Origin: Membranipora membranacea
Taxonomy: Eukaryota; Bryozoa; Gymnolaemata; Cheilostomatida; Membraniporidae
Direction: 5' to 3'
Assembly (NCBI GenBank): GCA_914767715.1
Contig: OU612071.1
Location: forward strand, 21,327,681-21,387,680
DNA length: 60,000 nt
Part shown: positions 24,764 through 34,043 of the stretch, piece after piece
How positions within the stretch are numbered: position 1 is the first letter of the stretch
Layout of the letters: the number at the start of each line of letters is the position of its first letter
Notes under the pieces: generated by a model
Database searches by the model: none
What the model was told of the DNA's origin: nothing
The model's input: only the letters and a program-made list of their open reading frames with translations
Made by a program: the position numbers and the translations under genes

Positions 24764-26715
24764 TCATTCAATATATTTCCGCCTATCTTTAACTTTTATA
24801 TCATCATATGTGGGCTCGCCAACAGTGGGACAGGTCACAGCTATATCAAACATGGCTTCATATTTTGTTATAGCATTGAAAATTAATGCTGGGTAGTCTG
24901 TCCCTCTTCGCACCAGTTTTCCATGTGGCTGGGATCTTCTCATTTCCTCTCTAATCTTATCACCAATTTCGAATAGAATTCGACTGGCTACTTTCATTTT
25001 ATTTCTGCAAAATAAGCATTCATCATTTATTATTCGTTATGTGATTGGATCCTACTATATTTGTGTTATAGCAAGCTTTCAATGAATGTGCTTTGCTCCC
25101 GGTTAAAAGACAATAATATGTTGACAGAATTTTGCTCAATTACTATGAGAGAATAATATTAATGGAAAATCAGGATCTTTTGACACATTAGGTACAAAGG
25201 GAACAGCTGCTCACATTTTATATTATCAAAATGATTTGCATACAACTCATCTAAAATAATGTTGAAATTTTAAAGAATTCACTCATAAACAAATAATTAC
25301 TCTAGACTGGAAAGTATTGGCTTTTTCATACAGGCTCAGTGTCCTCCCTAATTCAGTGCATTCCTCATGACACCACAACACTGTGCTATCCACTTGTTCA
25401 CTGGAGTGCATAGCATATGTATGAAAAATGGTGCTTCCACTGTTAAAGATTTATGGTTTTGGCTAGTTTAAGTGCTCAAACGGTGCAAGATGCGGGTAGA
25501 GGCATTTCATTATCAACCTCTTGGTTGATAATGAAATGCCTCTACCAGCATCTTGCACCGTTTGAGCACTTAAGGTTTTACGAAGCAACCAAATCGACAT
25601 AATACCGAACTTCATTTGCTCTACTTGCCAAAACGGAATACTCCCTACAACGTCAAGGGTAAGTCATGAGGGTCAATGCTATACAATACCTATGATATCT
25701 ATGCTTCCTACAAACACATCAGAAATGACGTCGGCAGTACAAAGTTAGTAGCGTCAGCCTGTCATTGATTTCCCAACTTACTTCAAATTGAAACGCGTAT
25801 TGATATCCTGGGCCAGCTCGCCATATACTTTACTGACTTCCATATGTGACCGTTTATCAGCGATTACTTTCTTCCCATCTGGGTACCACTGCAGTAAGTA
25901 TTGGATTGCCTCATCAGTGAACTGCTCTCCCTGAGAATCAAATATGCAATCTAGATGAGCTAATACATACTATTAATAAATCTCAAGAGCCGGTTCATCA
26001 TATATGTCATATTCCTTTTCCTGTTCAACATGGCAACTATGACAATTGATATTGTTTGTTTATCAAAGATATGATGCACAGAAAATAAGGCCGGTGATCC
26101 AGACAGGACGGCATGCTGAGCATGCGGTCCTGCCAGTGTCTTAATCTGATGAAATACAATGGAACAAATAATACTTTCACAGGGAACTCACGGCCATTAT
26201 GGTAAAATCATGGTCCTCCTCTTCAGTGGCCTGTGGTTTCTTGATTGTCTCAGTGGACAGTGATGTCGTAGCAGCTGTCACAGTGGCCTGTATCTTATTC
26301 TTGTTTTTGCTTCCCGGTGATCTTCCTAAATTCCGTTCTATTGTAAATGAAATAATAAGAATCAAGCTACAAACAAATTATGCCAAACCTGAAGAGGCAA
26401 TATTTGTAATGAGAATCGATGCTCAGTCAGCTATTAGTAAATGAAATCATTGACACATCAAGTGATCACTGGATTTCACCCTGGAAGGCGTTCATTTATC
26501 TATGTTCAGTATCCATGTGCAAGTTATTTGTGTGGAAACAGTAACACCAATCCCACTTATCATGTATATGTATGTACATAACGCATATATATATGAATAA
26601 TAGGATGTATGAATAGCAACTTACTCTTGGTAGGTAAGGGGTTGTACGCTGTAATTGGGAGCGTGTCTGAGTGTAGCAAATCGTGGGTTGAGTCGGAAAC
26701 CTGCAACTGTGACGT
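24764..26715 (-). CDS. Myb/SANT-like (trihelix-type) DNA-binding protein, 5' end not found
   Basis: Four minus-strand exons with matching phases: 26715-26625, 26337-26192, 25930-25782 and 25004-24764, encoding at least 208 residues and ending in TAA or TGA at 24764. The N-terminal part is a low-complexity Ser/Thr/Lys linker with a basic GRSPGSKNKNK patch, then an acidic ATEEEDHD segment. The domain begins FTDEAIQYLLQWY and continues through ADKRSHMEVSKVYGELAQDI and KNKMKVASRILFE, the pattern of the Myb/SANT-like or trihelix domain (helix-turn-helix with K-R and a K-x2-L core). A C-terminal tail of about 65 residues follows. I see no transposase nearby, so it may be a host transcription factor or a domesticated transposon protein. 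The start codon lies in an upstream exon not identified. Confidence 0.7.
25468..25573. repeat. Near-perfect hairpin, 51-bp arms
   Basis: 25468-25518 and 25523-25573 are reverse complements with one mismatch and a 4-base loop. It is a foldback element in the last intron of the Myb/SANT-like gene. Confidence 0.85.
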
Positions 26716-28258
26716 CTGATTGCACAAGAATAAAAGCAGTCACCGAATACAGTTATAGTTGGCAATATCACGATGCGTTACAAAGAGACGCTCCCTATAT
26801 TAATGTCAAGTGAACAGTCCAGCTGGCAAAAATGAGGCTGTTGTGTCAGAATCAGAATGTATTTTCAGTAATTAAATCGCTGAACATCAGAATATTTCTT
26901 TCTGTCTTTTCATAAATGACATTTTCCACTTTTAGTTTAGAATAATTAATAGCAGATAAACTGAAATGGTACGATCAGAATGTATTTTCAGTCAATTTAT
27001 GAATGACAAAATCCGCTTTCTCCTCTGACATCTGTTAAAAAAATCCTATCCGTGAACACACCTGGTCAAAAATAACTTTCCAGCTAATAGGAGATGAATA
27101 ATAATGCGGCGCTTCAGGATATGTTTTCTGTTTTTTATTGGTGACACTTTCAGATTTCAGTTGATACTAACTTGTGTTTTAACCACAATATGTCAGTAAT
27201 TTAATGCTCATCATTTAGAAGGCCAGTCAATGAATAATCTCATAACTGACACTTTCAATTGCAGCTCAATTCTATTCTGTCTTAGATACAATAAATTGTT
27301 TACTTGACGCTTATAAACTGCTGGTGTCAAGCATGTAGTTGTTGTATTCTTTTCAATTCAATTAATTTGTTGCATGGCGTCTGGTAGATAGATAGATATA
27401 TATTAACTTTATTCATCATCGATCAATGCAACGAGGGAAATGTACCAGTGTAGCTCATCATGAAAAGCTTTTCTTATATTCCCAACTCTGTAAGATTTTA
27501 GTGATGTTTATGTTGACAATAGTACCCGCCATTCTTCATGTTACCTAATTTTGCAGATCATTTCATTTGCAAAGTTTAAGTTAAAGGACAAGTTGTTATT
27601 TTCTTCATAATTGAAAACAACTGTTGCACAAAAGCATTGTCTCACTGACTAAATGACACTTGCATATTTAGATAAAAGATAAAAGTGATGACAGAAATAT
27701 TATGAAGCGCCATTTATTTTTAACATGAAGAATCAAAGAAATAATATATACTTGTGAAATACGATGTTGTTCATGTGGTCTTCACACCGCTTTCTGTGTC
27801 ACAAGACTACACAACTAAATTTGTACAGGCTGAATTTCGTTGAATATATCACGTAGAGTTAATAACAAAAGCTGGAGAGTCATTAGATAGATACGTAGCC
27901 CTTCAACTGGCAGTGTCGTACAATGAAAAAAAAAACCAGATATATCAAAATTGTGCACCATTAAATGCGGCATAATAAAGTGCCATGTGACACGTATTGA
28001 GATAAATATATGCCTCACATGACAAATCACTGATGACAAAAAGGGCTCCTCTTGGCCCCTGTTAGTGACACCAGTAACTGTCATTTGAATATTTAGATAC
28101 AAATATGGATCATTTTTCTGCTGGTTGACAATCAATTGGATGTGGTTACAATGATAATGGACATTCCATTTTAGTTAGATTGCAGTGTCCATTGATTGGT
28201 TGGTGGTGACAACAATGTTGTTTATGTAAGCGTTTGATAAACTGTTTAATGATAAACA
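26716..28258. other. Intergenic, short dispersed repeats
   Basis: No gene recognised. A phrase (CAGAATGTATTTTCAGT) occurs twice (about 26852 and 26980), and GACACTTT/AAAGTGTC phrases recur toward the hairpin at 28259. A TAGA microsatellite lies near 27387. It probably includes the missing 5' exon and promoter of the Myb/SANT-like gene. Confidence 0.35.
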
Positions 28259-28720
28259 ATTTTGACACTATACTGCCATCCGTCAAGTTTAAAAGTGTCA
28301 TAATATGACACTTTTAAACTTGACGGATGGCAGTATAGTGTCAAAATTTTTGAACAAGCGAAATAAACTAATGTTGTGTGGTTAAAAGAATTGGACGGAA
28401 TCTGATCCAATTTTGGCCGAGGCTTTTGAATAGCCATTAGTGAAGCATTTCTCAAATAGTCAGTTTTCTATTTTCATAACTGACACTTTTAATTTCTGAC
28501 CATGACATTTTTAAATCTGTCTCAAATAAAATGTACTTTAGTCATAATAATATTATGACTAAAGTACACAGAAATTAAAAGTGTCAGTTATGAAAATAGA
28601 AAACTGACTATTTGAGGAATGCTTCACTAATGGCTATTCAAAAGCCTCGGCCAAAATTGGATCAGATTCCGTCCAATTCTTTTAACCACACAACATTAGT
28701 TTATTTCGCTTGCTCAAAAA
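28259..28720. repeat. Compound palindrome: three nested hairpins
   Basis: A 42-bp perfect hairpin (28259-28300 with 28306-28347, loop TAATA) is followed at once by a 152-bp inverted repeat (28347-28498 with 28569-28720, very few mismatches). The centre of the second repeat contains a smaller hairpin around CATAATAATATTATG. There is no coding capacity. It ends 40 bp before the TATA box of the peptide gene. Confidence 0.85.
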
Positions 28721-28759
28721 CAGAATTAACTTCTGTTCATCTAATCCAGATACATTTCA

Positions 28760-28765
28760 TATAAA
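28760..28765 (+). promoter_or_regulatory. TATA box of the small-peptide gene
   Basis: TATAAA about 30 bp before the likely start of a short 5' UTR exon that ends at a strong GTAAGT donor (28849|28850). Position and spacing fit a canonical RNA polymerase II core promoter. Confidence 0.55.
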
Positions 28766-29291
28766 TTCAGTGTCTCTTGATTACTAGATCATTACCTCAG
28801 CACATCTCTGACTGTTCACTTCTGCTTATTACAAACACTACAGGACCTTGTAAGTTTGCATTCTTTATCTGTGCTGAGTTGTTTTTGGAAACTAATTTAT
28901 AGTACATTTACCTAGTGCATTCGTACATTCATAGGTATGGTTTGAAGTCAACACTTAAATTATTGAGAAAACATTCTGATTCCTACCCAATCCTTACTTG
29001 GTATGTTTAAATTTGACCCCTTAATTTTGAAAAAGATTAATCTTGGGCAGTAAATTCAAGGCGATTCTCAATGCAACCAGGAGAAAGCGACGCCTTTTAA
29101 TTCCAATCAGGTCATTGTGTGATCACATAATATAATATTTTGATTGATATATAGTACCGAATGTTTTACCCCTATTTGATATGGCTCATGTTCAGGTGTT
29201 TGTAAACATTTATGTCAACATCATTATTAAAAAAATCCATGCTTGCTTCTATATCAACCCATCAACTTGACGTAATTTTCTCTTGCAGAAG

Positions 29292-29414
29292 ATGAATATT
29301 CTTTACTGCCTCACTGCCCTTCTAGTACTAACAGGATCAAGCTATGCATGCAGCAACTGTAAAAGCTATCAGGATTGTGTATGGGGAACATGTACTACTA
29401 TTTTCGGCAAATAA
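29292..29414 (+). CDS. Small secreted cysteine-rich peptide precursor (40 residues)
   Basis: ATG follows a splice acceptor (TTCTCTTGCAG) by three bases; the 5' UTR exon ends at 28849, giving one intron of about 440 bp in the leader. Residues 1-19 are a typical signal peptide (MNILYCLTALLVLTGSSYA) with cleavage after SYA. The mature peptide is 21 residues with four Cys spaced C-x2-C-x5-C-x4-C, enough for two disulfides. It ends FGK, which suggests trimming of Lys and amidation using the Gly. There is no propeptide. An AATAAA signal lies about 105 bp downstream. Candidate roles are neuropeptide-like hormone, antimicrobial or venom-type peptide; nothing in the sequence decides among these. The gene has its own TATA box and lies in a repeat-rich region. 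Confidence 0.7.
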   Translation: MNILYCLTALLVLTGSSYACSNCKSYQDCVWGTCTTIFGK

Positions 29415-29906
29415 TAATCCAAACGGACCATCCATATTATGAGGAGACAGCTCCAACTAATAATATTGCAACTAAATAGTGATGTATTATTTCTTTGATA
29501 CTCTCCTCTTGAAATGAAATAAATTAAAAAAGGCATTCCGCAAAAAATTGACTCCTTGTTATTGATCACTAAATGTATGCTGACATCTTAGCCGCCTGCT
29601 GTACTCGCGTCAGAGTACACCTGCAATTACAATCGACAAATTTATTCAGTTAAAAGGAAACTAACAATAAATTGACGTGAAAACTAAATATAACATTTCT
29701 TTGTGATAACCCTGATTATTCTCATCAACTATCACATAACTTCAGGCATTGTTACAATTCAGCTTATGTACATATGTGTAAAGGGCTTCAAATCATTGCT
29801 CAAATACTCAAGCCCCAATTATACAGACTAAAGTTGGTGGTCGCACTGGAAAACCGATCTTCTCTCAATATTGATGGTTGATTCAATGTCATTAACCGCT
29901 AGACCT
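29415..29906. other. 3' UTR of the peptide gene, then non-coding sequence
   Basis: AATAAA at 29518-29523 is the likely polyadenylation signal of the peptide gene. The remaining sequence up to the repeat border at 29907 is AT-rich and I recognise nothing in it. Confidence 0.5.
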
Positions 29907-30345
29907 GTTCACACGGCCACGGGTTTTGGTTTCTTTGGTTTTGTTGGTGGCCATGTATCGTTCGCTATAGTATCAGTAGTTGTCTTCTGCTGTTTTAGCT
30001 CTAATCTTCACCACTTTGAGCTTTGACTTTTTCCCTGTTCCATAGGCAAATAAATTAAATTTGTCATTTATCATATTCAAAATAAATATAAATAAGTTGA
30101 TTGCACTCAATTTTGCAGCAATAATGTGAAAACATGGCTGAGCTAAAGTTTTTTTAAATAACCATGCATGCTCAACGTGCATGCACATGTTATTTTTAAA
30201 TCACCGTGCATCACATGTGTAGGCTGAGTACACTAACAAAGCACACAAACTTATGTCAATACATTGTTCTATTGTGATATGGCCTAACCATCCTAGCCAC
30301 TACTCAACTCATGCAAACAAATACTTTGATTTAAAAGCTATCCAG
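29907..30345. repeat. Third copy of the arm repeat, with an unoccupied Harbinger target
   Basis: Begins GTTCACACGGCCACGGG, matching 48374 onward in the right arm, and stays closely similar through the TAA at 30234-30236. It then matches the sequence on the far side of the right-arm Harbinger copy (from 54353) up to about AAAAGCTAT at 30345, lacking roughly 350 bp of the arm version. The transposon is absent and a single TAA is present. A short minus-strand frame starting ATG at 29954 (MATNKTKETKTRGRVN) is conserved with one substitution in the arm copies. Confidence 0.8.
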
Positions 30346-30837
30346 ATACACACTCACAGTCACTCCTTGCTACAAACTACAACTACAACGACACACTATC
30401 CTTTCTTAACAGACTACCCTTTCTTAATGGGTCTCTCAGACAGAATTACTCATCTTGCAGGTTACAAACCTAAACATGAACAGTTGGAAGTTATAAAAAC
30501 TTTTCAGAGAGGAACTGATGTTATCTTCTGTGCACCGACTGGCTATGGGAAGAGATTATCATATCAATGTGCAACTGATATTCTTGAGGGCAAGGTTATA
30601 CCTGTGACCCCACTGCTTTCCCTCCTGCAGAACAACCTAGACAAAGCAGAAAGGTTTGGTCTTTGCTCATCACTGTCATCGCAAACAAGTCAGCAGAACC
30701 ACAACAACTCAAAGTTTCTGTTCACCACAGCAGAATCACTATTGGATGGTAAGTCAGACAACACTATGATATATTGATGGTCAAGACATGCTTTTTATAA
30801 GGGTAACATTACAGGGATGATGAGGTGACCTACATTG

Positions 30838-31215
30838 TCAATATGTGCCTGTCTGTGTTACGTCATTGATTTCTGTTATCACTGACAAAAAAGCTGTGAA
30901 ATCTGGTGTTGACACTGGCAAAAGACATAACGTAGAAAAGTCAGGTCTCCGTGGTTCAAGTTGGAAAAGAATATTGTTTAGTGTGAGAATTAGATTCATA
31001 AAAAGCAGTTTCGGCCCCAAAGCACCTCTGTACTTCATGGTGCGGTAACGTCGTAAGGGGAATTTATTAAAGATGTTTCCCCATCGTGTGTATCTGAGTG
31101 TCTTAGCTTAGGTAGTCATCAAAGTATCAATATCAGGGTGCTCAATGCCTAGCTTGATAGCCTCTTTAAAACAATAACGTATTGCTTCCTATCACTCGCA
31201 TAAATTGATGTAAAT
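30838..31215 (-). pseudogene. Decayed fragment of an unrecognised mobile-element protein
   Basis: Read on the minus strand with stops and frame changes, this intronic segment has LGIEHPDIDTLM and RTMKYRGALG followed by TLNNILF. It matches a better preserved frame inside the Harbinger copies (51650-51910 plus, 42094-42354 minus): LGIEHPDIDALVANQIKTFG, RYRTVKYRGTWG, TLTNILF. I do not recognise the family. Confidence 0.55.
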
Positions 31216-31237
31216 ACTATGGGTAGATATCAGGTAA

Positions 31238-31465
31238 TCAAGATGCAATGAAACTTTTAAATAACATATTAGAAAGAGGCTTGAAACTTTTAACAATGTA
31301 CATCCTTTGCGAGGCTGTGATGCCAAGATATCTCACTTTATCACACATAGTTATATTGGTGCCATTTAAAAACAGAGCTGGGGTGTCAACATTTTTCTGG
31401 CACTGTGTGCAAAACATTTCGAATGAGATGACTTTGGTTGCCAATAAAAGTATATATATAGACAT
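31238..31465 (-). pseudogene. Non-LTR retrotransposon reverse transcriptase fragment
   Basis: The minus-strand frame has FCTQCQKN, ALFLNGTNITMCDKVRYLGI, the pattern seen at the end of the RT domain (LNG-x-I-x5-V-x-YLG) in LINE elements. Only about 75 residues survive and no catalytic YxDD block was found. It lies in RecQ intron 1, opposite to that gene. Confidence 0.5.
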
Positions 31466-33367
31466 GGTTATGATTATTTATGTTTCAGGTGATGGGAGAA
31501 AGCTGTTGAACGATAAGACCTTTGTTAAATCTGTGAAAGCTGTGTTCATAGACGAAGCTCATGTCATTCCCTCGTGGTAAGTAGAGGCACACTCACACAC
31601 TCACTTTCAAACGGCCCCTCTGTAATTCAATGCATAGTATCTGCTTGAATCTGCCGGTTGAATTCAGCTCTAAGTAGCATAGTTATATTGTGTATTCCTC
31701 TGGTCCCTGTAGACAATACCCAGCTTATCAATTTTGGCCTCACCCCATGTTTACTGGGGACATTTGAAGACAAGTTTTAGCATATAGACTTGTATTTTGT
31801 GAGAGGAACTTTCACAAACTATATGAATGCGGTCTTACACTACTACAAAACCTGCATATCTATTTATAGGTGTCTGCGATCACATTCTGTACTTTGTCAT
31901 TCAATTCTTTTTTTGTATTTTTTATCAGCACAACTACAGATGGGAAGAAAGATCCATTCCGCGGTGCATACTCCAGGTTAGGTGAATTGAGATTGTTCCT
32001 GCAGAAGGTCCCCTACATAGTCCTTACAGCCACAGCAACAGGGGAAGTTATAAAGACGATATCTGCATCCATGGAGATGGTCTCTCCAAGCCTCATCAAT
32101 ATACGCTAAGACAAAACTAATATATCGTGAGTACATTATTATTTCAACACAATGTTGTTTGAAAAGTTTTGCAGTCAAGTTTTGCCTATTTAAATTTCAA
32201 AGGCGGGCCCGAATTTTGACATTGTGTTTATGTTGGTTGCAATAGTAAAATATAGTTCACCACATGACAATCAGATAAAAATTGATAACCATCAAAAATT
32301 AAGGTCTTTGAATGTACGGATATTGACTAAGCCTGATTTAATTGTATCTGGTTTATCTTAGCATCGTCAAAATATTAACTACACCCCTTTCGCTTCAATC
32401 TGCAATCATGGACAGCAGACTCAAGCTTACTTATCGCTTCAAAACACAATTGAGGAAGTAGCGTCATATGCTGGACTCATTATGAAAAATAAAACTGATC
32501 ATGAATATAAAATGTATATTTATGATCGGTTATTTAAACCCTATATTGCTTGAGGTTCCGATATATGAGAACGTCTGCCATTGTACCATTAACCATTATA
32601 ATCCATTGGAAGTCAACGCCTCATTTTCATGTTTCAGGTACTATGTGGAGAGAGTCTCTAAGAATGTGCCTCTTAACTTTACGGGGCTTGTGAAACTACA
32701 GCAGGATGGGTTTTCTGGAAGAATCCTTATTTTCTTTCAAAATGTTGAGCTAACTGGGATTTTGTATGATTTCTTGACTGTCAATTTTGATGATACCTGC
32801 TTCCCTAAACCATCAGTATATATGTGCCATAGTGGCACCAAAACTGAGAAGAAGAAACAAGCAGTAGAACAGTTTTCTCAACCATTACAGACTCATGAGT
32901 TTTCTGTCGTGCTTTGCACAAGATCATTCTCGCTTGGCCTAGATTTGGCTGATATAGAGTATGTGGTACATTATGGGGTACCTAACACTGTGACTGACTT
33001 CATCCAGGAGACAGGAAGTGCCTCGAGCGAGAAGACAACCCATGGTCATGCAGTGTTGCTTACCCATGGAAACATGGGTGCTGGGAGGCCAATAGAGCGG
33101 GCTATGAGAGAGTTTTACAAAACAAGCAACTGCCGTCGTAAAATCCTGATGGCTGAGTTTGGAATACAACCAGCGGCCAGCGACATGTGTTGTGATGCGT
33201 ATGCATGGCACATTTCATCATCATGTGCTATCATTCCGTATATAACCTCAAGTGAAGTAGTGTCCTTGCAGGTTGATAAAACTGAAACTGCTTCACAAAG
33301 CTCTCCATCTGTCACTACAACAGTGTCAACTGCTACCCCGACCACTTTATCTGATTTGTCTGATTAA

Positions 33368-33992
33368 GTCCTAATTATTATTTGCAATCAATATCCCTTA
33401 CTTCTTTTAACCCAAAGTTAGTCCAGTGATTTCTGCCAGTTGTGACAATATTGTCAGTACCATTTACACTTATTTCTTAAGTTTAAGCTGAACCGATACT
33501 TTTTATCAGACTCTGCCATATGAATTTACTCAGAGATCAGTCACGTTGGGTATCAACTTTTCCCCTCTTTTAGATCACTTGCAATTATTTTCATTTTAAT
33601 ATTTTAGTTATTTTTAGCCTATCCGAGTCCTGTGACATGGTTTCTTTTTACAGATTACTTTCATATCAATCTTCATGAAAAAAGCGACATACTTTGTGAT
33701 ATTTTGCGTAAAAAAGTTATATTTTGTATAAAAAACAGCATGATAAACACCATAAGAGTGTTTGATTGAGACGGTGAATACAGAATGATAAAATGTTGAG
33801 GCAACAGGTAACTGGAAGGTTTTTATAATGAAATAAAATAATATACCGATATTGTAATTGGTCTAAAATGATAAAAATCCCAACGAAGAGACTGCATATA
33901 ATGTAATGCAATTAATTACATGACAGCTTTAAGTTTTGTAACTTGTGACACCTCAAAATGGTTGGCGAACTCAAACATACTATTGCATCTCT
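33368..33992. other. Sequence between the RecQ-like gene and the visible arm limit
   Basis: 3' region of the RecQ-like gene and, on the other strand, presumably the 3' end of the left-arm DUF6589 gene, whose final exon I could not identify here. Its counterpart on the right would lie beyond 60000, so the true arm end cannot be seen. Confidence 0.4.
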
Positions 33993-34043
33993 ATGCATCG
34001 ATATCACAGGAAGCCTTATTTTAGGAAGAGCGCATTCACATAC

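Larger units (their letters stand above)
30427..33367 (+). pseudogene. RecQ-family DNA helicase-like gene, decayed
   Basis: Four exons with fitting splice phases: 30427-30748, 31489-31576, 31929-32126 and 32638-33367. RecQ motifs are in order: HEQLEVIKTFQRG (motif 0), APTGYGKR (motif I), IPVTPLLSLLQNN (Ia), FIDEAHVIPSW (II), YIVLTATAT (III), ILIFFQN (IV), TRSFSLGLDLADIEYVVHYG (V), QETGSA (VI), and a degenerate zinc region (CRRKILMAEFG, CCDAY). Three defects argue against activity: the Ser/Thr after the motif I Lys is Arg, motif VI lacks the usual GRAGR arginines, and an in-frame TAA (32107-32109) interrupts exon 3 before the expected DKTNI-YYVERV junction. Intron 1 carries retroelement debris. 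It converges with the left-arm DUF6589 gene. Short RecQ-like genes of this type are often multicopy in invertebrate genomes; linkage to the neighbouring element is inference. Confidence 0.75.

Noticed and set aside
26104-26132. Near-palindrome CAGGACGGCATGC/TGAGCATGCGGTCCTG
   Set aside because: Short and imperfect, in an intron; no evidence of function or of a repeat family.
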